Assembly (NCBI GenBank): GCA_001724425.1 | Contig: MEEK01000024.1 | Location: forward strand, 2,653-43,602 | Length of the DNA: 40,950 nucleotides | Source: Microbacterium sp. SCN 70-27 | GTDB lineage: Bacteria > Actinomycetota > Actinomycetes > Actinomycetales > Microbacteriaceae | Direction of reading: 5' to 3' | Shown: positions 8,501-16,581 of the stretch, piece by piece | How positions within the stretch are numbered: the stretch's first letter is position 1 | Layout: every line of letters begins with the position of its first letter | Translations under genes and position numbers: made by a program | The notes under the pieces: model-generated | The model's input: only the letters and a program-made list of their open reading frames with translations | Database searches by the model: none | Told to the model about the DNA's origin: nothing

Positions 8501-10126
8501 TCAGTTCAGCTCCTCGAGGACCTTGGTCTGGCGGAAGCTCACGTAGGAGATCACGGCCACCAGCACGAAGATAATGATCGAGAAGGCGCTTGCGAGTCCG
8601 TAGTCGCGCTCCGCGCCGACGAACGCCACCTTGTAGACCATCGAGATCAGGATGTCGCTCGCGCCGACATTGATGGAGGCATCCGCGAAGCGGGGTCCTC
8701 CGCCGGTGAGCATGTAGATCAGGTTGAAGTTGTTGAAGTTGAACGCGAACGAGGAGATCAGCAGTGGTGCGACCGACACGAGCAGCAGCGGGAACTTGAT
8801 GTAGCGGAAGATCTGCCACACGCCCGCGCCGTCGACACGACCGGCCTCCTGGATGTCGTCGGGGATCGACTGGATGGCACCGGTCGTCACGAGGAACATG
8901 TAGGGGAAGCCCAGCCAGAGGTTCACGATCAGGATGGAGACCTTCGCGAGCCACGGATCTTGGAGCCAGGGTATGGACGCACCCCCGAGCAGGGTCTGGT
9001 TGATGAAGCCGAAGTCCTGGTTGAACATGCCCTGCCAGACGAGCGCCGACAGGAAGGCGGGGAAGGCGTACGGCAGGATCATGATGACCCGGTAGTACTT
9101 GCGGCTCTTCATCCGGGGGTCATTGAAGACGATGGCGAGGAAGAGTCCGAGCGCGAAGGTCGTCGCGACCGAGAGGATGGCGAAGGCGAACGTCCACAAC
9201 GTGACGGCGATAAACGGCCCACGGATCGACTCGGTGGAGAACGCGCGGACGAAGTTCTCGAGGCCGACCCACACCTGCCACCCGGTCGCCAACTGCTGAC
9301 CGTCGGCGGACTCGAACGAGCCGTGGCCGTTGTCGTGGTAGACGACGCCGGTCTGCGTATTGGTCATCGTGTCTGCGGAGGCATCCCAGACGAGCGTCGA
9401 CACGTATTGGTACGCCGTCGAGCCGTCGCGGGTCTGCAGCGTACCGTCGTTCGGATCATCGGAGACGGGCACCGTGATAGCGGTGATGGCATCCTGGCTG
9501 GCGACGATCTGACCGAAGTCGAGCGATGTGAATCCGGGTGCTCCGATCGCGCGATCGCCGGAGAACTCCGCATCGGAGACCGGTTCGAGCGGGCGGTCGG
9601 CGCCGCCGAGCTCGGCTTCCCCGTCGGGCGTCGTCACGAGGAAGAAGTAGGAGCCGCCCTGCTCGAGCACGGTGAGCGGATAGGCGGGGGAGTCCTCGAC
9701 GCGCTGCTGGTTCTGGATGAGGAGCGCGTTGACGGCATCGTCCTTTGTCGAGACGTGACCGGAGCCGTAGTTCGTGAAGGCGATGTAGATGCAGTAGAGG
9801 ACGACGAAGATCTGGAAGACGAAGAGGAAGACGAGCCCCGGGGTCAGGTACTTCGCGGGGAGGAGTCCCGGCTTCAAGTACACGACGTTGATCGCGATGA
9901 CACCGACGGCGATGACGAGCGGGACGATCCAGTCTCCGTTGTGGAGGACGACGAGGATCGCGTAGATCGCGAGGGCATCGATGATGCCGAGGCACACGAT
10001 CTTGACGAGCCAGACCTTCCAGCCCGCTCCCGCGGCTTCGGCCCAGGCCTCGGCCCGCTTCTGCCGGCGTCGGGCGGCCCGATCCTCGGCGGACGGTCGT
10101 TCACTCTCGAGCACTGGGGTGGTCAT
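8501..10126 (-). CDS. malF: Maltose/maltodextrin ABC transporter permease MalF
   Basis: Second permease subunit, 541 aa, long for CUT1 permeases and like E. coli MalF. Three N-terminal helices (about 35-125) are followed by a large extracytoplasmic domain (about 125-270, polar and Tyr/Thr-rich), the equivalent of the P2 loop that contacts the binding protein. The core permease domain begins at LENFVRAFSTESIRGPF. The EAA loop is EAGRVDGAGVWQIFRYIKFP near residue 425. The ATG at 10126 has AGGAG 6 nt upstream. It is preceded by a long hairpin that separates it from malE. Confidence 0.95.
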   Translation of the reverse strand: MTTPVLESERPSAEDRAARRRQKRAEAWAEAAGAGWKVWLVKIVCLGIIDALAIYAILVVLHNGDWIVPLVIAVGVIAINVVYLKPGLLPAKYLTPGLVFLFVFQIFVVLYCIYIAFTNYGSGHVSTKDDAVNALLIQNQQRVEDSPAYPLTVLEQGGSYFFLVTTPDGEAELGGADRPLEPVSDAEFSGDRAIGAPGFTSLDFGQIVASQDAITAITVPVSDDPNDGTLQTRDGSTAYQYVSTLVWDASADTMTNTQTGVVYHDNGHGSFESADGQQLATGWQVWVGLENFVRAFSTESIRGPFIAVTLWTFAFAILSVATTFALGLFLAIVFNDPRMKSRKYYRVIMILPYAFPAFLSALVWQGMFNQDFGFINQTLLGGASIPWLQDPWLAKVSILIVNLWLGFPYMFLVTTGAIQSIPDDIQEAGRVDGAGVWQIFRYIKFPLLLVSVAPLLISSFAFNFNNFNLIYMLTGGGPRFADASINVGASDILISMVYKVAFVGAERDYGLASAFSIIIFVLVAVISYVSFRQTKVLEELN

Positions 10127-10172
10127 CGTCGACTCCTGTCGTCGCGGTCATGGTCGCGGAAACGGTGGTGGA

Positions 10173-10204
10173 GTGGGGCGGCGTCGCTGTGGACGCCGCC
10201 CCAC
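10173..10204 (-). promoter_or_regulatory. Intercistronic hairpin between malE and malF
   Basis: A perfect 13-bp stem (GTGGGGCGGCGTC and its complement) with a 6-nt loop lies in the 90-bp gap between the malE stop and the malF start. It has no T-tract. Hairpins at this position in solute-importer operons protect the binding-protein mRNA from 3' exonucleases or attenuate transcription, giving more MalE than MalFG; that function is inferred. Confidence 0.65.
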
Positions 10205-10216
10205 GTCACGTCGATC

Positions 10217-11461
10217 TCAGCCGAGCTTGCTCTTGATGGAATCGGCCATCTTGGTCCACTCGGCGGCGGGGTCGGCCGTGCCCTTGATCAGGGCTGCCTC
10301 GGTCTTGCCCCAGTCATCCCACACCGAACCCATCTCGGGGATGCTCGGCATGGGGACGGCGTTGGCACCGACCTTCGCGAAGCCCGCGATGACCTCGTCG
10401 GACTGCGCGGCCGTGAAGGACTCGGAGAGCGCGGGCGGACGCCCACCGGCCTCGAAGAGCTTTGTCTGCACATCGGCGGTGCCGATGTAGTTGACGAGGA
10501 ACTCGTTCGCAATCAGCGCGTTCTTGCTCTTGGCGGAGAGGAAGAACGCCTGGACGCCGGCGAAGGGCTGCGCGGGCTCGCCACCGGCGGTGGGGATCGC
10601 GTCGACGGACACCTTGATGCCCGCCTTCTCCGCGTCGGCGACGTTCCAGGGGCCGGTCAGGAAGTACGGCGACTTGCCGGCGTTGAACGCCTCCTTGGCG
10701 AGGTCGCCCGACAGGTTCAGGTTCAGTACCTTGGTGCCCGTGTCGCCCTGCGACGTGAGCCACGCGGCGAACTTCTGTCCGTTCTCGTCGCCGATCGTGA
10801 ACTGGGACGCGTCGTACGAGCCGTCGGCGTTGCGGCCGAACACGGCGCTGCCGAACGACGTCTGGAAGGGGTAGAGGTGATACGGGTCGGCCGCCTGCGG
10901 GTCGAGGCCCACGACGAACGGGTACTCGGTGCCTGCCGTCTTGCCCTTGGCGATCATCTCGTCGAAGGTCGCGGGGGTGGCGTCGGCCAGGGCCGTGTTG
11001 CGGAGGATCGCGATGTTCTCGATCGCGTAGGGGAGACCGTAGGTCTTGCCGTCATAGCTGACCGCCTCGACGGCGACCTTCTCGAAGTCGGCGGCCTTGT
11101 CGCCGAGTTCGACGGGGGCGACGATGCCGTCCTTGACCAGGGCGCCGATCCAGTCGTGGCCGCCGATCGTGATGTCGGGACCCTTTCCGGTGGGTACCTG
11201 GGCCGTGAACTCGTCGCGGATCTTGCCGTAGTCCTTGACGACCAGGTTGACCTTGACGCCCTTCTCCTTCTCGAACGTCTTCGCGACGTCCTCGAGCGCG
11301 CGCGCACGGTCGGCGTCCACCCAGACCGTGAGCGATCCGCTCGCTGCTCCGCTCTCGGTGGGGGCCGGGGTGCTGCCCGTGCTCGAGCAGCCGGCGAGTG
11401 CCAGCATGCTCGCCGCGACGGCCAGTCCGGTCGCGAGCAGGACCTTCTTGTTCACCTTCAT
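10217..11461 (-). CDS. malE: Maltose/maltodextrin-binding lipoprotein MalE
   Basis: Extracytoplasmic solute-binding protein, 414 aa. The signal peptide is MKVNKKVLLATGLAVAASML, followed by lipobox LAGC with lipidated Cys25 and a Ser/Thr/Pro-rich linker. The mature part fits MalE: GSLTVWVDADRARALEDVAKTFEKEKG, then PDITIGGHDWIGALVKDGIVAP, YGLPYAIENIAILRNTALA and TGPWNVADAEKAGIKV. The ATG at 11461 is preceded by AAGGAGAGG. It is the first gene of the malE-malF-malG group, downstream of a promoter region shared with the divergent LacI-type regulator. Substrate preference between maltose and longer dextrins cannot be read from the sequence. Confidence 0.95.
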   Translation of the reverse strand: MKVNKKVLLATGLAVAASMLALAGCSSTGSTPAPTESGAASGSLTVWVDADRARALEDVAKTFEKEKGVKVNLVVKDYGKIRDEFTAQVPTGKGPDITIGGHDWIGALVKDGIVAPVELGDKAADFEKVAVEAVSYDGKTYGLPYAIENIAILRNTALADATPATFDEMIAKGKTAGTEYPFVVGLDPQAADPYHLYPFQTSFGSAVFGRNADGSYDASQFTIGDENGQKFAAWLTSQGDTGTKVLNLNLSGDLAKEAFNAGKSPYFLTGPWNVADAEKAGIKVSVDAIPTAGGEPAQPFAGVQAFFLSAKSKNALIANEFLVNYIGTADVQTKLFEAGGRPPALSESFTAAQSDEVIAGFAKVGANAVPMPSIPEMGSVWDDWGKTEAALIKGTADPAAEWTKMADSIKSKLG

Positions 11462-11560
11462 CGGTGTGCCTCTCCTTGTTGTCGGCAGGGAGCGGGAGCC
11501 GACCGTGGCTCCATCGCCGCCCTGTGCTGTGTCGTCGCACGTGACGCGCGCACATCAACA

Positions 11561-11575
11561 ATTATGCGCGCACAA
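11561..11575 (-). promoter_or_regulatory. Candidate -10 of malE overlapped by LacI-type operator
   Basis: On the minus strand CATAAT (11561-11566) is a 5/6 match to the -10 consensus. The imperfect palindrome TTGTGCG-CGCATAA (11562-11575), with the central CG usual for LacI-family sites, covers it. A repressor here would block malE transcription. The -35 is weak. Confidence 0.45.
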
Positions 11576-11604
11576 CGGCGTCGACGGGGGTGTTCGTTAC
11601 GGAA

Positions 11605-11620
11605 CTGTGACCGGTCACAG
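11605..11620. promoter_or_regulatory. Operator candidate: perfect 16-bp palindrome
   Basis: CTGTGACCGGTCACAG is a perfect palindrome with central CG, as LacI-family operators have. It lies between malE and the divergent lacI-type gene, 42 bp from the regulator's -10, and could serve repression of both or autoregulation. Confidence 0.55.
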
Positions 11621-11661
11621 GTCTGTGTGGTCAGACAGTAACACACGCCGGTCCGGGAGGG

Positions 11662-11667
11662 TAGAGT
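11662..11667 (+). promoter_or_regulatory. -10 box (TAGAGT) of the mal regulator gene, leaderless
   Basis: TAGAGT ends 8 nt before the GTG at 11676, placing the transcript start at or just before the start codon. Confidence 0.45.
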
Positions 11668-11675
11668 CTGCTCCC

Positions 11676-12686
11676 GTGACTCTCCCCGGCGCTCCCCGAA
11701 AGCCCACTATCCGCGATGTCGCGCGCGTGGCGGGGGTCTCCCACGGGACGGTGTCGCGGTATCTCAACGGTGGACACTGGGTCTCGCCGGAGGCCCGAGA
11801 AGCGGTCGAGGCGGCGATTGTGAGCACGGGCTACACCGCCAACCACGCCGCCCGGAGCCTCGCGACCGGACGATCCGGCTCCCTCGCGTTCCTTCTCACC
11901 GAGTCGCAGCAGCTGCTCTTTTCCGACCCGACGTTCGCGCTGCTCCTGCGCGGCGCGACGGAGGCCTTGGCGGAGCGTTCCATGACGTTGGTCCTCCTCA
12001 TCGCGGGCACCGAGGCCGAGCGAGAGAACGTCGAGCGCTACGTCCGCGCGGGGCACGTGGACGGCGTCCTGCTCGTCTCGTCGCACGAGTCCGATGCGCT
12101 CCTGGCATCCCTCGTCGCCGCGGGAGTGCCGACAGTCTGCTCGGGTGTTCCGACCGGGGATCTCGCCATCGCGCATGTCGCGATCGACGAGGTGGAAGCC
12201 GCCCGCAAGATGACGCGACACCTCGTACGCGGCGGTCATCGTCGCATCGCGCTCATCACGGGCCCTCACGACACTCCGGGCGGCCGGCTGCGGCTCGCCG
12301 GGTTCCGCGACGAGCTCGGCGACAGGTTCGATCCCGATCTCGTCGAGCAGGGCAGCTACGAGCGGGCGAGTGGGGATGCCGCGATGACGCGCCTGCTCGA
12401 GCGCGCCCCCGACATCGACGCCGTCTTCGCCGCGAGCGACGTCATGGCCGTCGGTGCGATCGACGCGCTGCGGCGTGCTGGCCGACGGGTCCCGGAGGAC
12501 GTCGCCGTCGCGGGCTTCGACGACTCCGGCCTCGCCGAGACGGCGAAGCCTCCGCTCACGACCGTGCGCCAGCCGTGGGCGCAGATCAGCTCGACGATGG
12601 TCGACATGGTGCTCGACGTCATCGCGGGTCGCCCGCGCGACGCGGTCATCCTCCCGACGGACCTCGTCGTCCGCGAGAGCGCCTGA
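11676..12686 (+). CDS. LacI-family transcriptional regulator, probable maltose regulator
   Basis: 336 aa. The GTG start gives an N-terminus just ahead of the helix-turn-helix TIRDVARVAGVSHGTVSRYLNG, then the hinge YTANHAARSLATGRSG and a periplasmic-binding-protein-like sensor domain to the end (AVFAASDVMAVGAIDALRRAGRRVPEDVAVAGFDDS is the usual C-terminal signature). The start upstream at 11235 would run through the malE promoter and coding region, so it is rejected. It is divergent from malE with palindromic sites between; by position it should repress the maltodextrin genes until an inducer sugar binds (inference). The gene is monocistronic, with metG having its own promoter. Confidence 0.93.
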   Translation: MTLPGAPRKPTIRDVARVAGVSHGTVSRYLNGGHWVSPEAREAVEAAIVSTGYTANHAARSLATGRSGSLAFLLTESQQLLFSDPTFALLLRGATEALAERSMTLVLLIAGTEAERENVERYVRAGHVDGVLLVSSHESDALLASLVAAGVPTVCSGVPTGDLAIAHVAIDEVEAARKMTRHLVRGGHRRIALITGPHDTPGGRLRLAGFRDELGDRFDPDLVEQGSYERASGDAAMTRLLERAPDIDAVFAASDVMAVGAIDALRRAGRRVPEDVAVAGFDDSGLAETAKPPLTTVRQPWAQISSTMVDMVLDVIAGRPRDAVILPTDLVVRESA

Positions 12687-12752
12687 ACCGGCCGGTCGTC
12701 CGACCGCCTGCCCCCGCGGCGTCATACGCGGATGGCGCACCCCGCGCCCGCC

Positions 12753-12758
12753 TAGAAT
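12753..12758 (+). promoter_or_regulatory. -10 box (TAGAAT) of metG, leaderless
   Basis: TAGAAT ends 6 nt before the metG GTG at 12765. No ribosome-binding sequence precedes the start, which supports a leaderless transcript. Confidence 0.55.
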
Positions 12759-12764
12759 CGTCGG

Positions 12765-14333
12765 GTGAGCACCGGTAAGTCCTTCTACATCACGACGCCG
12801 ATCTACTACCCGTCGGACCTTCCCCACATCGGTCACGGGTACACGACCGTCGCGGTCGACGCGCTCGCGCGCTGGCACCGCCAGGCGGGCGATGACACCT
12901 GGATGCTCTCCGGCACCGACGAGCACGGGCAGAAGATGCTGCGTGCCGCCGCGGCCAACGGCGTCACTCCGCAGGAGTGGGTCGACAAGCTCGTCGCCGA
13001 GTCGTGGTACCCGCTGCTTCGGACCCTCGACGTCGCCAACGACGATTTCATCCGCACGACCCAGCCCCGCCACGAGGAGCGCGTGCAGGAGTTCGTGAAG
13101 GCCCTCTACGACCGCGGGCACATCTACGCCGGCGAGTACGAGGCGCTGTACTGCGTGGGGTGCGAGGAGTTCAAGCCCGAGTCCGAGATCGTCGACGGCA
13201 TGGGGGCCTTCGAGGGCCTCAAGGTCTGCGCGATCCATTCGAAGCCGCTCGAACTCCTGCAGGAGAAAAACTACTTCTTCAAGCTCAGCGAGTTCCAGGA
13301 TCGCCTGCTCGAGCTGTACAAGACCGAGCCCGACTTCGTGCGCCCCGAGCCGGCGCGCAACGAAGTCGTCTCGTTCGTGCGGTCGGGGCTCAAGGACCTG
13401 TCGATCTCGCGTTCCGCCTTCGACTGGGGCATCACGGTGCCGTGGGACCCCTCGCACGTCATCTACGTGTGGGTGGACGCCCTGCTGAACTACGCGACCG
13501 CCGTCGGCTACGGCACGGACCCCGAGCAGTTCGCGCGGCGCTGGCCCGCCTATCACGTCGTCGGCAAGGACATCCTTCGCTTCCACGCCGTGATCTGGCC
13601 CGCGATGCTCATGGCCGCTGGCCTCGATGTCCCGCGCGGTGTCTTCGCCCACGGGTGGCTCCTCGTCGGCGGCGAGAAGATGTCGAAGTCGAAGCTCACC
13701 GGCATCGCGCCGACCGAGATCACGGACGTGTTCGGGTCGGATGCCTACCGGTTCTACTTCCTGTCGGCGATCGCCTTCGGTCAGGACGGCTCGTTCTCGT
13801 GGGAGGACCTGTCGGCCCGTTACCAGGCGGAACTCGCCAACGGGTTCGGCAACCTCGCGTCGCGGACGACCGCGATGATCGAGCGCTACTTCGAGGGCAT
13901 CGTGCCGCCCGCCGCGGCGTACACCGAGGGCGACCTCGGGATCCAGCGGATCGTCGCGGATGCCGCGGCGGCGGCCGACCAGGCGATGGAGCGGTTCCGC
14001 CCCGACGAGGCGATCGCGGCGATCTGGACGATCGTCGACGCGCTCAACGGGTACATCACCGAGAACGAGCCGTGGGCGCTCGCGAAGGACGACGCCGAGC
14101 GGGCGCGCCTCGGCACGGTGCTGTACACCGCCTCCGAGGGGCTGCGTGCGCTCGCGGTACTGCTGAGCCCCTTCATGCCCGAAGCGACGGCGAAGCTGTG
14201 GGTCGCGCTCGGCCACGCGGGGCGCCTCCAGGACGAGCCGATCCGCGACGCGGGTCAGTGGGGTGTGCTCGTCCCCGGCACGAGCGTCAACGGCCTCGCG
14301 CCGCTGTTCCCCCGCGTCGAGCAGGACGCCTGA
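12765..14333 (+). CDS. metG: Methionyl-tRNA synthetase
   Basis: Class I synthetase, 522 aa, that charges tRNA-Met. The HIGH motif is PHIGHG (residues 20-25) and KMSKS is at 305-309. Between them lies the connective peptide with a Cys-rich knuckle (LYCVGCEEF, and later KVCAIHSKPLE). It lacks the C-terminal EMAP/Arc1p-like tRNA-binding domain, as in the short actinobacterial form. The anticodon-binding helices begin near ELANGFGNLASRTTAMIERYF. The GTG start has a -10 box 6 nt upstream. tatD follows after 27 bp, as in M. tuberculosis (Rv1007c-Rv1008). Confidence 0.97.
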   Translation: MSTGKSFYITTPIYYPSDLPHIGHGYTTVAVDALARWHRQAGDDTWMLSGTDEHGQKMLRAAAANGVTPQEWVDKLVAESWYPLLRTLDVANDDFIRTTQPRHEERVQEFVKALYDRGHIYAGEYEALYCVGCEEFKPESEIVDGMGAFEGLKVCAIHSKPLELLQEKNYFFKLSEFQDRLLELYKTEPDFVRPEPARNEVVSFVRSGLKDLSISRSAFDWGITVPWDPSHVIYVWVDALLNYATAVGYGTDPEQFARRWPAYHVVGKDILRFHAVIWPAMLMAAGLDVPRGVFAHGWLLVGGEKMSKSKLTGIAPTEITDVFGSDAYRFYFLSAIAFGQDGSFSWEDLSARYQAELANGFGNLASRTTAMIERYFEGIVPPAAAYTEGDLGIQRIVADAAAAADQAMERFRPDEAIAAIWTIVDALNGYITENEPWALAKDDAERARLGTVLYTASEGLRALAVLLSPFMPEATAKLWVALGHAGRLQDEPIRDAGQWGVLVPGTSVNGLAPLFPRVEQDA

Positions 14334-14360
14334 CACGACCGGCACGAGGGGGAGACGCGC

Positions 14361-15239
14361 ATGACCGACCCGTCCGGCTACGTGCGGCAGCGGGAGAAGG
14401 GCGCGCGCGACACGTCGTACCCCGCGCCGCCCGCGCCCCTCGCGGTGCCCGTCTACGACAACCACTGCCACCTCGAGATCGAGGACGGCGAGGGGCTGCC
14501 TCTCGATGAGCAACTCGCGCGAGCGAGCGAGGTCGGTGTCATCGGCGTCGTCCAGGCGGGCGGCGACATCGAGTCGAGCCGCTGGTCGGCGTGGGCTGCG
14601 GCATCCCACCCGCGCGTCCTCGCCGCCGTCGCGATCCATCCCAACGAGGCACCGGCATATGCCGAACGCGGCATGCTGGCTGAGGCGATCGACGTGATCG
14701 ACGAGCTCGCGGCACAGCCGCGCGTGCGGGCGATCGGCGAGACCGGTCTCGACTTCTTCCGCACCGGGGAGGAGGGTCTGCCCGCACAGTACGAGAGCTT
14801 CGAGGCGCACATCGCGCTCGCGAAGAAGCACGGCATCGCGATGCAGATCCACGATCGCGACGCCCACGACGCCGTCCTCGACACGCTCGCCCGGGTCGGT
14901 GCGCCTGAACGCACCGTCTTCCACTGCTTCTCGGGCGACGAGGAGATGGCGAAGATCGCGGCGGACCGCGGCTATTGGCTGAGCTTCGCCGGCAATGTGA
15001 CGTTCAAGAACGCCCAGAATCTCCGCGACGCCCTCGCCGTGACCCCGCGCGACCGGATCCTCGTCGAGACGGATGCCCCGTTCCTCACCCCGGCACCGCT
15101 GCGCGGACGCCCGAACGCGCCGTATCTCGTGCCGGTGACGGTGCGGTTCATGGCCGTCGAGCTCGGGGTGGACCTCGACGAGTTCTGCGCACAGGTGGCA
15201 TCCAACACGCTCGCCGTCTACGGCGCGTTCGAGGACTGA
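14361..15239 (+). CDS. tatD: TatD-family metal-dependent DNase
   Basis: TIM-barrel hydrolase, 292 aa, about 30 residues longer at the N-terminus than E. coli TatD. Metal ligands are visible: NHCHLEI (His35, His37), IGETGLDFF (Glu), the QIHDRDAH and VFHCFSGD histidines, and ETDAPFL (Asp). TatD proteins have 3'-5' exonuclease or AP-endonuclease activity on damaged DNA. The ATG has GGGGGAG 6 nt upstream, and the gene follows metG by 27 bp on the same strand, so it is probably cotranscribed. The 3' end converges with the MFS gene across 10 bp. Confidence 0.93.
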   Translation: MTDPSGYVRQREKGARDTSYPAPPAPLAVPVYDNHCHLEIEDGEGLPLDEQLARASEVGVIGVVQAGGDIESSRWSAWAAASHPRVLAAVAIHPNEAPAYAERGMLAEAIDVIDELAAQPRVRAIGETGLDFFRTGEEGLPAQYESFEAHIALAKKHGIAMQIHDRDAHDAVLDTLARVGAPERTVFHCFSGDEEMAKIAADRGYWLSFAGNVTFKNAQNLRDALAVTPRDRILVETDAPFLTPAPLRGRPNAPYLVPVTVRFMAVELGVDLDEFCAQVASNTLAVYGAFED

Positions 15240-15249
15240 CGACCGTCGG

Positions 15250-16524
15250 TCAGGCCGTGGGGCCCGCCTCTCCGGCCTGATCCGGCTCGTCGAGCACGGG
15301 CTTCGCCGCGGCGATGTGCGAGATCGATCGCCACACCAGCAGCAGCGCGAGGGCGGAGCCGCCGAAGGCGAACCACCACGGGGCGGTCAACCCCCAGGTC
15401 TGCGCGATGACGCCGCCGATGCCCTGACCGATGACGAGGCCACCGAAGACGCCCACCATGTTCACCGACGCGATCCGTCCCTGCAGGTGCAGGGGGACCA
15501 GGCGCTGACGGACCGTCGTGGACAGCGTGCCCCAGACGAAGGCGTAGATGCCGAACCCGAACATGATCACGAAAGCCACCGCCGGGATCGTCGTCAGGGC
15601 GAAGGCGAGGTGCATGAGAACCTCGCAGACGAGACACACCCGCATGAGGGTCGCGAGCGTGACGTGCCGTTCGAGCCACCCGAACGACGACACCCCGACG
15701 AGACCACCGACCGCTGCGGCGGTCGTCAGCGCGCCATAGCCGACCGGTCCCATGCCGAGGTGCTCGGTCGCGTACAGGACGAGGATGCCCCAGGGCGCCG
15801 CCCACGTCACGTTGAAGACCAGGATGATGACCACGAGCGTGCGGACGGGCGGATTGCCGCGCAACCACCGCAGTCCCTCGCGGATGGGGTGCGGGCGCAC
15901 GCCGGACGGGTCGTCCTCCCGCTCGGGCACGGGGGTGCGGGCGATGCGGGCGATGAGGATCACGGCGAGCGTCACGCAGAGGATCTGGACGAGGAACGGC
16001 CAGAACGATCCGAGGGCGAACAGGAAGGCCCCGAGCGGCGGCCCCGCGAGCTGGTTCGCGACGAGGTATCCCGCCTGCAGGCGGGAGTTGCCGAGACCCA
16101 GGTCGACCGGGCGGACGAGCATCGGGAGGAGCGTCTGACCCGCGGAGTCCGCGAAGACTTCCGCCGTGCCGTACAGGAACGCGACGACGAGCACGATCCA
16201 CACGGTCGCATGCCCCGTGACGAGGACGACGACGAGGCCTGCCACCACGACGGCGCGCAGGGCGTTGGCGAGCATCACGAGGCGCCGGCGGTCGTGGTGA
16301 TCGGCGACCGACCCGGCGAGCAGACCGAACAGCAGCCATGGGAGGTACTGCATCATCGCGCCGGCCGCCACGAGCACGGGCGACGTGGTCAGTGAGGCGA
16401 TCAGCAACGGCGCCGCCGACAGGGCGATGCCGTCGCCGAGATTGCTCGTCCACGACGACGTCAGCAGCCACCGGAAGTCGGTGCCCAGGCGCCGGGGCGC
16501 GACGAGTTCACCGAGGGAAGGCAT
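15250..16524 (-). CDS. MFS transporter (EntS/DHA3-like exporter)
   Basis: 424 aa with about 12 hydrophobic helices. Motif A is present after helix 2 (LLAGSVADHHDRRRLVMLANALRAVVV), and the N-terminus LGTDFRWLLTSSWTSNLGDGIALSAAPLL is typical of the MFS_3 / enterobactin-exporter-like group. The substrate cannot be read from the sequence. It lies 57 bp downstream of a LacI-family gene but has its own promoter (TAGGAT 6 nt before the ATG). Being next to hemA and the haem cluster makes porphyrin or siderophore export a possible guess only. Confidence 0.88.
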   Translation of the reverse strand: MPSLGELVAPRRLGTDFRWLLTSSWTSNLGDGIALSAAPLLIASLTTSPVLVAAGAMMQYLPWLLFGLLAGSVADHHDRRRLVMLANALRAVVVAGLVVVLVTGHATVWIVLVVAFLYGTAEVFADSAGQTLLPMLVRPVDLGLGNSRLQAGYLVANQLAGPPLGAFLFALGSFWPFLVQILCVTLAVILIARIARTPVPEREDDPSGVRPHPIREGLRWLRGNPPVRTLVVIILVFNVTWAAPWGILVLYATEHLGMGPVGYGALTTAAAVGGLVGVSSFGWLERHVTLATLMRVCLVCEVLMHLAFALTTIPAVAFVIMFGFGIYAFVWGTLSTTVRQRLVPLHLQGRIASVNMVGVFGGLVIGQGIGGVIAQTWGLTAPWWFAFGGSALALLLVWRSISHIAAAKPVLDEPDQAGEAGPTA

Positions 16525-16530
16525 CCCGCC

Positions 16531-16536
16531 ATCCTA
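16531..16536 (-). promoter_or_regulatory. -10 box (TAGGAT) of the MFS gene, leaderless
   Basis: TAGGAT on the minus strand ends 6 nt before the MFS ATG at 16524, so the gene is probably transcribed separately from the upstream regulator. Confidence 0.5.
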
Positions 16537-16581
16537 GAGTTCCGGAGCGCTCGCGGGGCTCCGTGCCCATGGTCGTCCGCC

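Noticed and set aside
8342..11641. 1099-codon open frame on the plus strand opposite malF and malE
   Set aside because: Antisense shadow typical of GC-rich DNA. The minus-strand genes have clear domains and ribosome sites, while this frame is Arg/Asp/Glu/Gly-rich with no family.
11235..11675. Upstream extension of the LacI-type regulator frame
   Set aside because: Would run through the malE 5' end and promoter; the GTG at 11676 sits just before the helix-turn-helix and after a -10 box.
11631..14924. 1097-codon minus-strand frame opposite the mal regulator, metG and tatD
   Set aside because: Antisense shadow of three well-identified genes; no recognisable motif.
15230..15285. Terminator between tatD and the MFS gene
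   Set aside because: Only short 5-7 bp arms are seen, overlapping coding sequence; not convincing.
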